From an uncultured Bacteroidales bacterium (GTDB lineage Bacteria; Bacteroidota; Bacteroidia; Bacteroidales; UBA932): a stretch of DNA of 51,822 nucleotides. Below the pieces are notes generated by a model. It had not been told where the DNA came from. It searched no databases and was given only the letters and a program-made list of their open reading frames with translations. Each line of letters opens with the position of its first letter. The first letter of the stretch is position 1. A program made the position numbers and the translations under genes. Below are positions 1 to 8,877 of the stretch, piece by piece. The DNA lies in contig CAJOIQ010000022.1 in NCBI GenBank assembly GCA_905234795.1, forward strand, positions 1 to 51,822. Direction: 5' to 3'.

Positions 1-1
1 G

Positions 2-76
2 ACCTTCCGTGCACAACTCAGAGGGGTATCAGATATAAACTACTTCCTCTTCAGGCTACAGAATATCTACGCTTAA
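2..76 (+). CDS. C-terminal end of an unknown protein (partial)
   Basis: The frame starting at base 2 is open for 24 codons and ends in TAA at 74-76. The visible tail includes FRAQLRGVSDINYFLF and ends LQNIYA. It reads like a real protein end and is followed by a promoter-like box and a new gene, but it is too short to assign to a family. It could also be a chance open frame. Confidence 0.35.
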   Translation, partial: TFRAQLRGVSDINYFLFRLQNIYA

Positions 77-81
77 ACACA

Positions 82-89
82 TACTTTTG
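82..89 (+). promoter_or_regulatory. Putative -7 box (TACTTTTG)
   Basis: TACTTTTG fits the Bacteroidota TAnnTTTG -7 consensus and lies about 56 nt upstream of the WG-repeat gene start at 146. No convincing -33 TTTG was picked out. Confidence 0.4.
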
Positions 90-145
90 GACGTGAGCCC
101 CTTTATCCCGTCACATACAATGGTTTAGGGGGAACCATCACCATC

Positions 146-1714
146 ATGAAACGGATTCTTATCTTTTTGTTGCTGCTTGCCGTTTGTTTGTCGGCCAGTG
201 GCCAGAGCGCGCTGGAACAGGCCCGTGAATTGGCGGGCAATGCCACTATCAGTATCCCGCCGGCCAGTCCGCCAGCCTGTGCTTATTGCGGGCATCTGTC
301 CCGTGAGGGCGTGGGTCACTATCCCGGTTGTACCTATTATCCCAGGCAGAGCTATTCTTCGTCATCATCTTCTTCCTCGTATGACGAAGACTACTACAAC
401 ACCGGCAGCGCCCAGTACCAGCAGGAGCCGGAGCACGTGATCTACGTTCCGCCGACTCCCATCAGGGATACGCCCGAAGGGCAGGCCATGCTGGCCGTGG
501 CCGAGGAACTGGGCTACGCCATGGGCTCCATGCTGGCCGAGGGACTTAAGGATCTTTTCAGCTGGGGCTGGGACAAAATCTACGACTCTACGCACAAGGA
601 GTACCACGGCCTGGGACACGGCAAACAGAACGGTCCCTATGCGGTGGTCGAGAAGAACGGAAAATACGGCGTCTGGGACAACAACCGGCACCGATGGCAT
701 GCCAAACCGGCCTTCTCTTCCATTACCGTAACATGCCTGGATGCCGCTCCGGCGCAGGATGCCAAGAGCGGGAAATGGGGGATCTACAATATCCGGGAGA
801 AGAAAGAAGTGGTCCCTTTCCAGTTCGACGAATGCAAGTATTTCCCGCAGGGGGGGGCAAAGGATCCCGTCGCCCTGGGCTACAGGGACGCCGGCGGGAA
901 CATGCACTGGAAACTGGGCTCCTGGTCCAACAAGGACGAGTACGGCTTTGTCAAGGGGACCGGAGCCACCTACGGACAATCCTGGTTTGACTTCTGGGAC
1001 GGAGAGTATTCCTCCGTGGAACTCACCCATACCGGCCGCGGGGACCTGGCCCTGCTGGTGAAAGATTACAAGACCGGGAAAAGCGCCGTCCGTACTGCCG
1101 GCGGAGGTAATTTCTTCTGGGGAACGGAAAATGGAGACGGGAAGTATGAAGAAATCCAGCTTACCGGCATGAGCGCCAACACGGTAAGGGATGGAAAGGT
1201 GGTGTACTACAACGACTTCTATATTGTCTCCAACAATGGAAAGAAGGGCTACGCCTATGCCGTTTCCGCGCCGGACCACAAACGGGCCATCGCATCCTAC
1301 CAGATACTCCCCTGCGACTACGATGAGATTACCGTCATCCGTTCTCTGGTCCCGGAAGGACTGAAACTGAGCCCCGTCTTCAACGACATGGACGGCAATA
1401 ATTATCTGCTGGTGCGCAAGAACGGCCGATACGGACTGGGCGCCACCAACAACGAATCCGTCAAAGATCCCTGCTATCTGTCCTGCATCCTTTCCGCTTG
1501 CAGGGACGAAAACAACAACCGACGCCACTTCTTCGTGGTCCAGCGGGAGGACGGCATCTATGAGGCGCTCTCCACCTCCGGCGGCACCATGTTTTACAAG
1601 GACGGCAATGCTACCGTAACTGGGAACACCCTCGCCGAGACCGTCAAGAAGGCCGAGGAATACATGAGCCATCCCGAGCTCCGCTCCAGGTACGCCAGCG
1701 CTTTCGGCATTTAG
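146..1714 (+). CDS. Secreted WG-repeat protein with N-terminal CCHC cluster
   Basis: This is a 522-residue protein with a clear signal peptide (residues 1-20, ending ASGQ), so it is probably periplasmic or cell-surface. After it comes a C-x2-C-x9-H-x3-C pattern (C45, C48, H58, C62) that could bind a metal or form disulfides, then a serine run (about 71-78). From residue 155 on, degenerate WG-type units recur (NGKYGVWD, SGKWGIYN, NGRYGLG). WG repeats occur in many Bacteroidota surface proteins of unknown role, and no catalytic motif was found. The start is supported by the signal peptide. It appears monocistronic, followed by gene remnants. Confidence 0.8.
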   Translation: MKRILIFLLLLAVCLSASGQSALEQARELAGNATISIPPASPPACAYCGHLSREGVGHYPGCTYYPRQSYSSSSSSSSYDEDYYNTGSAQYQQEPEHVIYVPPTPIRDTPEGQAMLAVAEELGYAMGSMLAEGLKDLFSWGWDKIYDSTHKEYHGLGHGKQNGPYAVVEKNGKYGVWDNNRHRWHAKPAFSSITVTCLDAAPAQDAKSGKWGIYNIREKKEVVPFQFDECKYFPQGGAKDPVALGYRDAGGNMHWKLGSWSNKDEYGFVKGTGATYGQSWFDFWDGEYSSVELTHTGRGDLALLVKDYKTGKSAVRTAGGGNFFWGTENGDGKYEEIQLTGMSANTVRDGKVVYYNDFYIVSNNGKKGYAYAVSAPDHKRAIASYQILPCDYDEITVIRSLVPEGLKLSPVFNDMDGNNYLLVRKNGRYGLGATNNESVKDPCYLSCILSACRDENNNRRHFFVVQREDGIYEALSTSGGTMFYKDGNATVTGNTLAETVKKAEEYMSHPELRSRYASAFGI

Positions 1715-1719
1715 GCCGG

Positions 1720-1842
1720 CTAATTGACAACGTAATAGGCCTTTCCGGCCGGGACAGTGTCTCCCGTGAGCGGGTAGAAGCCCAGCTCCGATTCAACTAC
1801 GCCCAGCACATAGGGCGTCCCGGACGGGACGGTAATGTACCC
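1720..1842 (-). pseudogene. Remnant of a secreted/adhesin-type protein C-terminus
   Basis: The minus strand from about 1842 to a TAG at 1720-1722 is open and reads through PSGTPYVLGVVESELGFYPL and PAGKAYYVVN. These motifs resemble the C-terminal units of large Bacteroidales surface proteins (GFYPLTG, PAGKAYL types). There is no start codon and upstream coding sequence is absent, so this is a decayed gene end. The assignment rests on motif memory only. Confidence 0.45.
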
Positions 1843-1871
1843 CAAGTGGAAAAGTTGTCGAATGTTACGAC

Positions 1872-2000
1872 TTATTTTTTCTCTTCGGGCTCCGATTTGA
1901 GATAGTGTAAGTGTGGATTACATGGGTCTGGAATCCACTTTTTGAGTTCCCAGATCCTCTCCAGGTCTTCCAGGAAAAGGTTCGATATTATGTCACTCCG
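1872..2000 (-). other. Unresolved open fragment without a start codon
   Basis: The minus strand is open from beyond 2000 to a TAA at 1872-1874 and contains the plausible peptide LEDLERIWELKKWIPDP followed by a charged end (SEPEEKK). There is no ATG and no recognisable family. It may be a second gene fragment next to the remnant at 1720-1842. The rest of the 1715-2119 gap holds a terminator hairpin and the bglX promoter. Confidence 0.2.
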
Positions 2001-2013
2001 GGCTACACGAAAG

Positions 2014-2037
2014 ACCCGCCTTTCCGGCGGGTTTTTT
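2014..2037 (+). terminator. Intrinsic terminator hairpin
   Basis: ACCCGCC-TTTCC-GGCGGGT forms a perfect 7-bp stem followed by a T run. It lies downstream of the WG-repeat gene and remnants and upstream of bglX. Confidence 0.7.
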
Positions 2038-2059
2038 CGTATCCGGCAAGGACAGGCGG

Positions 2060-2082
2060 TTGCATCGGAAAGAATAATTTTG
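2060..2082 (+). promoter_or_regulatory. Putative bglX promoter
   Basis: TAATTTTG (2075-2082) fits the TAnnTTTG -7 box, with TTG about 13 bp upstream at 2060-2062 as a weak -33 candidate. This would give a leader of about 30 nt before the ATG at 2120. Confidence 0.45.
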
Positions 2083-2119
2083 TATTTTTACCATGCTGCT
2101 CTAATGCGGCACAATACCT

Positions 2120-4402
2120 ATGAGACGCTTCTTACTTTTCCTTCTGGCCGGACTGCTTCTGGCGGCCTGTACTCCCAAGTCCGAAATGGACCGCTATATC
2201 GATGACCTGATGTCCCACATGACGCTGGAACAGAAAATCGGGCAGTTGAACCTGCACTCTGCTCCCGGCTTCATTTCGGCCGAAAGGGTGACGGAGGATG
2301 ATGAGAACATGAAACTGCTCCGGCAGGGACTGCTGGGGGGCATCTATGGCGCCAATAACCTGGAACTCATGCGCCAATGCCAGGAGATTGCCTTGGAATC
2401 CGGCGCGGGTATTCCGCTGCTCTTCGGCCTGGATGTGATTCACGGGCACGAAACCGTGTTCCCGGTACCGCTGGCCCTGTCCACCTCCTGGAACATGGAT
2501 CTCATTGAACGGACGGCCCGCATAGCTGCCACAGAGGCGGCGGCAACCGGCATCAACTGGGTGTTCAGCCCCATGGTGGACATTTGCCGCGACGCCCGCT
2601 GGGGACGTATAGTGGAAGGCGGAGGGGAAGACCCGTATCTGGGAGGCGAGATTGCCCGGGCCATGGTCTATGGCTACCAGGGCAGGGATGCATCCATCGG
2701 CACCGATGAGGTGCTTGCGTGCGTCAAGCACTACGCCCTGTATGGCGGAGCCGAATCCGGCAGGGATTACAATTCAGTTTTTCTGAGCCGGCAGGAGGCT
2801 ATGAATGGCTATATGCCTCCCTACAAGGCCGCTGCCGAGGCGGGCGCCGCCAGTTACATGTCCTCCTTCAACGAGTTCGAGGGCATCCCTGCTTCCATGA
2901 ACACCTGGCTGATGCAGGATGTATTGCGTGATGCCTGGGGCTTCAACGGCTTCATCGTTTCCGATGCCACCGCCATTGCCGAGGAAGTCGCGCATGGCAT
3001 CGGCGATTTGCAGGAGGTATCGGCCCGTTCCCTGCAAGCAGGGCTGGACATGGATATGAACAGCGACGGGTACGTAGGCACGCTTAAAAAGTCCCTGGAA
3101 GAAGGCCGAATCCGGGAGGCCGATATCGACCGCGCCTGCCGCCGCATCCTGGAGGCGAAATATAAACTGGGGCTCTTCAAGGACCCGTTCCGCTATTTCG
3201 ATGAAGACCGCTACGCCGCCAGCGTCTATACGCCGGAAAACCGTATTGCTGCCCGGGAAGCGGCCCGCGAATGCCTGGTGCTTCTGAAGAACAACGGCAT
3301 TCTGCCGCTCTCCAAGGACGCCCGTGTTGCCGTTGTGGGACCGCTCGCGCAGGATGCTGTAGCCATGGCCGGTACTTGGGCCATGTCCTCCCATCAGGAG
3401 GAGTGCATTACCCTTTGGCAGGGCATTTCGGAAGTGGCGCAGGCCTCCTGTGCCGAGGGCTCCTGGCTCTTTGAAGATGCCACCCTGGAAGAGACCGTCC
3501 GCTACGGTCTGTACAAAGTGTTCATCCCCGGCTTCCAGGCGCCTCCGGTGCATACCCGGCCGCAAAGTGCCCTCATTGCCGAAGCTGTAGCCAAGGCCCG
3601 TCAGGCCGATGTGGTGATAGCTTGCATGGGAGAAATACCCAACATGAACGGCGAGGGCGCTTCCCGTACGTATATCGGCCTGCCCGATGCGCAAAAGGAA
3701 CTGCTTTCCGCCCTCCAGGCTACCGGGAAACCCATGGTGCTGGTGCTGGTTACCGGCCGGCCGCTGACGCTGGTGGAGGAAGATGCTTCCATGGATGCCA
3801 TCCTAAATGTCTGGAGTCCCGGATCCGAAGGAGGCAGGGCCGTTGCCGACGTATTGTTTGGAGACGTGAATCCATCGGCCAAACTCACTACCTCCTTCCC
3901 GCGGAACGTGGGCCAGTTGCCGCTTTACTACAACCACAAGAACACCGGCCGCCCGCATCCGGACGAGGCCCCCTACAAAAAGTTCGTCAGTTGCTATATG
4001 GACGAGGTGAACGCCCCGCTCTATCCCTTCGGCTACGGGCTAAGTTACACCTCTTACGAATACGGTCCGGTGACGCTTTCATCGGCCGAAATGCCCCTGG
4101 ACGGCAGTGTGACGGCATCGGTCACCGTGACCAACACCGGCAAGCGCGACGGCGACGAGATTGTCCAACTCTATATCCACGACATCTACGCCACCTCCAC
4201 CCGTCCGGTGAAGGAGCTGCGGGGCTTCAAGAAGGTGCATATCCCCGCCGGGCAGTCCGTGCAGGTGGATTTCGATCTCAGTGCCGATGACCTTTCCTAC
4301 TACAACCACGCCCTGGAGTGGGTGTGCGAACCGGGCGATTTCGAAATCATGATCGGCCCGGACAGCCAGGAAACGAAGGGCACTGTCCTGACGGTCCTGT
4401 AG
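2120..4402 (+). CDS. bglX: GH3 beta-glucosidase (BglX type), lipoprotein
   Basis: This 760-residue glycoside hydrolase family 3 enzyme should release terminal beta-linked glucose (or related sugars) from oligosaccharides in the periplasm or at the cell surface. The signal peptide ends in a lipobox (LLAAC), which supports the start. The order is N-terminal TIM barrel, C-terminal GH3 domain and a fibronectin-III-like tail (about 650-750). The expected nucleophile is the Asp in FIVSDATAI (near residue 282); KHYALYGG and RWGRIVEGGGEDPYLGGE match substrate-site loops of the family. Length and domain order fit BglX. It sits with a second GH3 and a GH92 gene within 12 kb, suggesting plant or host glycan use. 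Exact specificity cannot be read. Confidence 0.92.
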   Translation: MRRFLLFLLAGLLLAACTPKSEMDRYIDDLMSHMTLEQKIGQLNLHSAPGFISAERVTEDDENMKLLRQGLLGGIYGANNLELMRQCQEIALESGAGIPLLFGLDVIHGHETVFPVPLALSTSWNMDLIERTARIAATEAAATGINWVFSPMVDICRDARWGRIVEGGGEDPYLGGEIARAMVYGYQGRDASIGTDEVLACVKHYALYGGAESGRDYNSVFLSRQEAMNGYMPPYKAAAEAGAASYMSSFNEFEGIPASMNTWLMQDVLRDAWGFNGFIVSDATAIAEEVAHGIGDLQEVSARSLQAGLDMDMNSDGYVGTLKKSLEEGRIREADIDRACRRILEAKYKLGLFKDPFRYFDEDRYAASVYTPENRIAAREAARECLVLLKNNGILPLSKDARVAVVGPLAQDAVAMAGTWAMSSHQEECITLWQGISEVAQASCAEGSWLFEDATLEETVRYGLYKVFIPGFQAPPVHTRPQSALIAEAVAKARQADVVIACMGEIPNMNGEGASRTYIGLPDAQKELLSALQATGKPMVLVLVTGRPLTLVEEDASMDAILNVWSPGSEGGRAVADVLFGDVNPSAKLTTSFPRNVGQLPLYYNHKNTGRPHPDEAPYKKFVSCYMDEVNAPLYPFGYGLSYTSYEYGPVTLSSAEMPLDGSVTASVTVTNTGKRDGDEIVQLYIHDIYATSTRPVKELRGFKKVHIPAGQSVQVDFDLSADDLSYYNHALEWVCEPGDFEIMIGPDSQETKGTVLTVL

Positions 4403-4514
4403 TTAAGACAGAGCCTGTCAGGCGGGAAGTGTTTTTTTGAGGGCGGCTGTCGGCCTGCTGCCTCTGAAAAGTGCCCGATGTGGGGTCGTGTCGCGTGTTG
4501 TGTAACTTATTGTT

Positions 4515-4571
4515 AATCAGCTGATTGTATAATTTGTCCTGGGCATTTTTACCCAGGACAAATTGCGCAAT
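4515..4571. repeat. Cluster of three palindromes between convergent genes
   Basis: The 183-bp gap between convergent bglX and the esterase gene holds AATCAGCTGATT (4515-4526), a 13-bp perfect inverted repeat AATTTGTCCTGGG / CCCAGGACAAATT with an 8-nt loop (4531-4564), and ATTGCGCAAT (4562-4571). The long hairpin may act as a bidirectional terminator, although neither strand has a good T tract after it. Confidence 0.6.
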
Positions 4572-4585
4572 GCCCACATTTTCAA

Positions 4586-6253
4586 TCACTTACATCTCGC
4601 GCCTTCGCTGGTCGAACAACCCAAATAGATGAGTTGCTTGGTAACGGGGTCTCTGCGGTACTGTTTGAAGAAGTCCCACATGATGCGGGCGGTGGGCTGG
4701 AAGTTCCAGTGTCCGTAGTCCATCACGGCCACAATCTTGATCAGGGGCACGGAGCCCTTGTACAACTGGCCGGTCTCCACCACAATGCCATCTCCCTTGT
4801 TGGTGACGATGGTCTCGCGGTCACGTAACTGCCGGCCGAAGACAGGGTCTGCGGTGAAGTCCAGTTCACTTACCACATCCATCCCGTTCATCTGCTCATA
4901 GGTGTTCCAGGCGTTGAGGTAATTGTTGTTCTTCCAGTTGTCGGGCTTGATATAGGGCACCACGTTGTCGGCGGTTCCCAGCACGGAACAGTAGGGCATT
5001 TCCACGGCTCCGCGTTTCTGGGTGGCTTCGTCCCAGAGGATGTCTTTGGTGGTGTAGCCCTTGAAAGGACCGCCGAAGATGCCGCCCGAGTGGCCGCCCA
5101 CGGCAGCGAATACGTGGGATTTCTTGATGCCCAGGGCAGTGGCGGTAATGGAACCGGCGCTGAGGCCCTCGGCATACACGCGGGAAGGATCCAGCTGAGG
5201 ATACTTGGCAAACAGCTGATACAGCACGGATTCTATACCGTCATGGCCCATGGCCTGGTAGTTGGGCGTGCCCTGCCATTCCATTTCTACCACAAAGAAA
5301 CGGTCCTGGGCCGCCACCTGGATGAAACCGGAAGTCTCGGCCTGGGTGCGGGGGTCATTCATGTTTCCATGGAGGAGCACCATCACGGGCACGCTCTTTT
5401 CCGGGGCGCCTTCCAGCAGTTCCTCCGGCCAGTATTCGTACCAGAGCTGCTTGGTGTCACGGCCTGTAGGCTGTTCCACGATGATGCGCCGGATGCCCAT
5501 GGACTCGCAGTCCAGATAGGGCTCCAGCTCAAAGGACCCGTACTGGCCGAACGGAGAGCCCTCATAGTGGGTATGCTTATAGTTGTTATAGCGGTAGTTC
5601 TTGCCCAGCACCTGCTTCCAGGCATCGGCAAAGACTTCTTTCAGGGAAACCTTGGCGTCCGGATTCACCACCACCTGGAGCAACGGTTCATCGGCATGCT
5701 CCGATATGGCCTGCTGATAAGGCTTGGCCACCTTGGCGGCACTTTTGCCGGCCACATAGGCAGGCACGCCGGCCGGGTCCACACTTTTACCGGGCTTGCC
5801 GCCCACGGTAAGGATACCGGCCACCTGGCCGCCGGCCTTGGGGGCCAGCACCTGGTTGACGAAAGTCGCCCCCTGGCCGAAGCCCACCAGCTTGAGGTTG
5901 CCGGGGCCGCGGTACAGGTTGAACAGCTTCACAAAGGCGTCGAAATCGGCCTGCGCGTCATATTTGTCGCCGATAGGGTTTACCACCACGGCGGTGCCGT
6001 ATTGGGCATCCAGGAGGGGTTGAATCTCCAGGCTGGAGAGCAAGGCTTCGGCACCGGCCTGGTCCAACTTCCCGTCCGGGAAGATGCAGAAGATGGGCGT
6101 GAAGTTGTAGGAACGGCCTTCGGCCCGGGTGGGCCCGCCGTAAGAAATGCTGATGGCCGCCCGCTGTGTAAGGATGACATTCTCAAGTCCCGGCTGGGCC
6201 GAAGCAGCAAGGCAAAGGCTCAAAGCCGTCAGGGCAAGTGCAATCTTATTCAT
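4586..6253 (-). CDS. Secreted alpha/beta-hydrolase, PHB-depolymerase/feruloyl-esterase-like
   Basis: The true start is taken at ATG 6253, because the protein then begins with a good signal peptide (MNKIALALTALSLCLAASAQ); upstream codons lie in the neighbouring gene. The 555-residue product has an N-terminal domain (about 20-250) and a C-terminal esterase core. Visible are the oxyanion strand VMVLLHGNMNDP, the nucleophile elbow GLSAGS, and a late DYGHWNF supplying the probable catalytic His. This pattern fits secreted polyhydroxybutyrate-depolymerase-like or feruloyl/acetyl-xylan-esterase-like enzymes, which would match the nearby glycosidases. The substrate is inferred. It is separated by 4 bp from the upstream FMN-binding gene, so the two probably form an operon. 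Confidence 0.75.
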   Translation of the reverse strand: MNKIALALTALSLCLAASAQPGLENVILTQRAAISISYGGPTRAEGRSYNFTPIFCIFPDGKLDQAGAEALLSSLEIQPLLDAQYGTAVVVNPIGDKYDAQADFDAFVKLFNLYRGPGNLKLVGFGQGATFVNQVLAPKAGGQVAGILTVGGKPGKSVDPAGVPAYVAGKSAAKVAKPYQQAISEHADEPLLQVVVNPDAKVSLKEVFADAWKQVLGKNYRYNNYKHTHYEGSPFGQYGSFELEPYLDCESMGIRRIIVEQPTGRDTKQLWYEYWPEELLEGAPEKSVPVMVLLHGNMNDPRTQAETSGFIQVAAQDRFFVVEMEWQGTPNYQAMGHDGIESVLYQLFAKYPQLDPSRVYAEGLSAGSITATALGIKKSHVFAAVGGHSGGIFGGPFKGYTTKDILWDEATQKRGAVEMPYCSVLGTADNVVPYIKPDNWKNNNYLNAWNTYEQMNGMDVVSELDFTADPVFGRQLRDRETIVTNKGDGIVVETGQLYKGSVPLIKIVAVMDYGHWNFQPTARIMWDFFKQYRRDPVTKQLIYLGCSTSEGARCK

Positions 6254-6257
6254 ATTA

Positions 6258-6644
6258 TCAGATGTTATCCAATCCCAGCTGGATGTTCTTGATGACGGCA
6301 TTGGAACTGTAGGTGGCGCCGGAAACGGCATCCAGATGCACCGCTTTGGCTTCTTCTACGGTTTTTCCCACCAGGGCGTCCAGCAGACCGCTGTCCAGCA
6401 CTCTCTGGAAAAAGCGGGGCGTCTCTATATTGGGCAGAGCCTCAATCTTGGTGATAGTACCTTTGTAAACGGTGATTTCCACGGGGGTGGGACCTTTATA
6501 GCCGATGATATTGGCCCCCAGTTCCGTAGTATTGACCTTTAACGTATCCGTTCCTTTACGGGCACTGGTGCCGCAGGATGTGCTTACCAGGGCGGTGGAA
6601 AGGAGTGTGGCGCCGATGGCGCAGAGTAATAGAGCTTTCTTCAT
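6258..6644 (-). CDS. FMN-binding domain lipoprotein
   Basis: This 128-residue protein starts with an export signal and a Cys (STSCGTS) that may be lipidated. The rest is an FMN-binding domain like the peripheral part of RnfG/NqrC or NosR proteins. The signature SGATYSSNAV at about residues 107-116 matches the S(G/A)ATxTS motif whose Thr is flavinylated by ApbE in this family; here the Tyr-Ser-Ser variant places a Ser where Thr is usual, so covalent attachment is uncertain. It probably acts in periplasmic electron transfer. It is the first gene of an operon with the esterase-like hydrolase. Confidence 0.8.
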   Translation of the reverse strand: MKKALLLCAIGATLLSTALVSTSCGTSARKGTDTLKVNTTELGANIIGYKGPTPVEITVYKGTITKIEALPNIETPRFFQRVLDSGLLDALVGKTVEEAKAVHLDAVSGATYSSNAVIKNIQLGLDNI

Positions 6645-6648
6645 AATG

Positions 6649-6656
6649 CAAAATTA
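6649..6656 (-). promoter_or_regulatory. Putative -7 box (TAATTTTG), 4 nt before ATG
   Basis: On the minus strand TAATTTTG is followed after only 4 nt by the ATG at 6644, so the transcript is predicted to be leaderless or nearly so. Confidence 0.55.
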
Positions 6657-6761
6657 ACATATTTGCAGAAAAATAGATAATTTAGGGAATATGAAAAGGC
6701 TCAATTTGTTATTTCCCGAATAATTAGTAAATTAGGAGCATAATGAAATGAGTGAATTCCT

Positions 6762-7781
6762 ATGATTGAACCAGTCTATTCCCCAGCCCCTACCCGTTAC
6801 GACGCCATGGAGTATCGGCGTGCAGGCCGGTCGGGCGTGCGGATTCCCGCCGTCACGCTGGGCCTGTGGCACAACTTCGGCTCCTACAAACCCATGCAGG
6901 ACATCAAGGCCATGGCCCATTATGCCTTTGACAAGGGCGTGTGTCACTTTGACCTGGCCAACAACTATGGTCCGGAGTACGGCACGGCCGAGGAAAACTT
7001 CGGCCGCCTGATGGAATGCTCTTTCCGTCCTTACCGTGACGAGCTGTTCATCAGTACCAAGGCGGGATGGGACATGTGGCCCGGCCCGTACGGGAACTGG
7101 GGGTCCCGCAAATACCTCATGGCCAGCCTGGACCAGAGCCTCAGGCGCATGAAGCTGGACTATGTGGACATCTTCTATTCCCACCGCTGGGATCCCGAAA
7201 CTCCGCTGGAGGAGACCATGCAGGCGCTGGTGGACATCGTGCGCCAGGGGAAGGCCCTGTATGTGGGGTTGTCCCGTTATCCCACGGACAAGGCGCGGGA
7301 GGCATACCAATATCTGGCTGCGCACGACGTGCCCTGCCTGCTGTACCAGGACCGTTACAACATCATAGACCGGGCTCCGCAGTGCAGCGGACTCATCGAT
7401 TTGGGAGAGGAAAGCGGAACGGGATTTATCTCGTTCTCACCGCTCCAGCAGGGGCTTTTGACCAACCGTTATCTGAACGGCGTGCCTGCCGATTCCCGCA
7501 TGGCCAAGGGCGTGTTTCTCAATAAGGACATGCTCACCCCCACGTTGCTGCATGCGCTGAACGGACTCAACGAACTGGCCGAAAAACGTGGTCAGAGCCT
7601 GGCGCAGATGGCCCTGGCCTGGCTGCTGAGCGACAAACGCGTGACATCGGTCATCATCGGCGCCAGTTCCGTTGCCCAGATTGAGGATAACCTCCAGGCG
7701 TTGTCCAACACGGCATTCGATGCCGATGAACTCCGCCTCATCGAGGAGTTATCGGCCCCCGTGCAACTTCATTCCCTTTAA
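6762..7781 (+). CDS. Aldo/keto reductase, YghZ/Kvbeta-like
   Basis: This is a 339-residue NADPH-dependent aldo/keto reductase, cytoplasmic with no signal peptide. It has the usual features: FDLANNYGP (Asp and Tyr of the tetrad), STKAGWDMWPGPYG (Lys), DIFYSHRWDP (His), and the NADP-binding end VTSVIIGASSVAQIEDN. The WDMWPGPYGNWGSRKYL segment is typical of the YghZ (L-glyceraldehyde 3-phosphate reductase) subgroup. It lies divergent from the FMN-binding gene, with the small Sel1-like gene 24 bp downstream. The start ATG at 6762 is the first in frame, and M9 is not needed to complete the fold. Physiological substrate unknown. Confidence 0.9.
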   Translation: MIEPVYSPAPTRYDAMEYRRAGRSGVRIPAVTLGLWHNFGSYKPMQDIKAMAHYAFDKGVCHFDLANNYGPEYGTAEENFGRLMECSFRPYRDELFISTKAGWDMWPGPYGNWGSRKYLMASLDQSLRRMKLDYVDIFYSHRWDPETPLEETMQALVDIVRQGKALYVGLSRYPTDKAREAYQYLAAHDVPCLLYQDRYNIIDRAPQCSGLIDLGEESGTGFISFSPLQQGLLTNRYLNGVPADSRMAKGVFLNKDMLTPTLLHALNGLNELAEKRGQSLAQMALAWLLSDKRVTSVIIGASSVAQIEDNLQALSNTAFDADELRLIEELSAPVQLHSL

Positions 7782-7805
7782 AGAACCCACAAAACCACAA
7801 TAGTT

Positions 7806-8876
7806 ATGAGTAAAGGATATGACAGAATCCAGGCTGCCCTGGAAGCCGCCGGAGAAAACCCGGAGAACGAGATGAAGTTGAATCAGGAGATCATGGATAT
7901 CTACCATGAGGAGGGAGAACCGGAGGACTGTAAGGAAGAATATGGCAAGTCGGCGGCCTACGTGGGGATGTCCTGCTTTTACGGTTGGGATGTGGACCAG
8001 AACTATGATCTGGCCGCCTATGCGTTAAACCAGGCCTATGCGGCTGGAAACAGGACCATCCGGGAAGAATTGGGACTGTGCATCTTCAACGGGTGGGGCA
8101 TTGAAAAAAGTGAGGATGTGGCCGTATTGATTTGGAAGGAAGGACGGGATCACGGGGACAAATACTGCGCCCTCCATTATTATGTATGGCAGGTAGAGAA
8201 TGACAAGGTGGACCGGAATACCATCCCCGGTCTTGAGGCCCTGGCGAACGATCCCGTGGAGCCCATTCCCAATGCCTGCGCCGTGCTGAATCAGTATTAT
8301 ACCTGGGAAGGGGATGAAGACAAAGCCTGGGAATGGAGGGAAAAGGGCCTTGAGATGGGCAGCGAATTGATGCAGCAACTGGTGGACGAGGAAAAGGAAC
8401 AGGAAGTGGGAGAGGACGACTGGACCCGGCCGGAGGCCGAGGATGAGGCCGAAGAAGAATTCAACGGCTATGACGACGAAACCGAGGCCTCGCATCCCGG
8501 TTATCCGGAGGTAGGGGAGAAGTACGTGATCATTGCCGCAGTGGACGACTCTTTCCGCATTGCTCAGGCCGATGCCGCCGACTGGCGCAGCCTTCCCGCC
8601 CTCATCGGCGCCGAGCGCTGCGACGACATGCGCTGCGAGAAATTCCGCAACGTGTCCAGAGCACTGAAACTTCCCGGCACGCTGCTGGGTCAGCTGGACA
8701 AGGACGCCTTCCGCAAGGACTATCTCAAGCCCAACTGGCACGCTTCCCAGTGGTACGACGGCATGGCCGACCTTTATGGCGCCATGGTCATCTGCCTGGA
8801 AGACAACAAGTACAATCCCTTCAGTTTCTCGTCCAAGGAAGAGGCCCAGAAGGTGATTGACGCGCTGCGAAAATAG
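7806..8876 (+). CDS. Sel1/TPR-like acidic protein of unknown function
   Basis: This 356-residue protein has no signal peptide. Residues 40-170 contain two or three helical pairs of Sel1-like character (AYALNQAYAAGNRTIREELG, FNGWGIEKSEDVAVLIWKEG), suggesting a protein-interaction scaffold. Residues about 195-235 are extremely acidic (runs of D and E). The C-terminal 120 residues form a separate domain with many conserved-looking aromatic and acidic positions and no motif I recognise. It follows the aldo/keto reductase by 24 bp and is probably cotranscribed. Its stop is 1 bp from the stop of the convergent GH3 gene, leaving no room for a terminator between them. Confidence 0.7.
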   Translation: MSKGYDRIQAALEAAGENPENEMKLNQEIMDIYHEEGEPEDCKEEYGKSAAYVGMSCFYGWDVDQNYDLAAYALNQAYAAGNRTIREELGLCIFNGWGIEKSEDVAVLIWKEGRDHGDKYCALHYYVWQVENDKVDRNTIPGLEALANDPVEPIPNACAVLNQYYTWEGDEDKAWEWREKGLEMGSELMQQLVDEEKEQEVGEDDWTRPEAEDEAEEEFNGYDDETEASHPGYPEVGEKYVIIAAVDDSFRIAQADAADWRSLPALIGAERCDDMRCEKFRNVSRALKLPGTLLGQLDKDAFRKDYLKPNWHASQWYDGMADLYGAMVICLEDNKYNPFSFSSKEEAQKVIDALRK

Positions 8877-8877
8877 C

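Noticed and set aside
1911..2123. Plus-strand frame in the gap before bglX
   Set aside because: It crosses a terminator hairpin and the bglX promoter and has no recognisable product.
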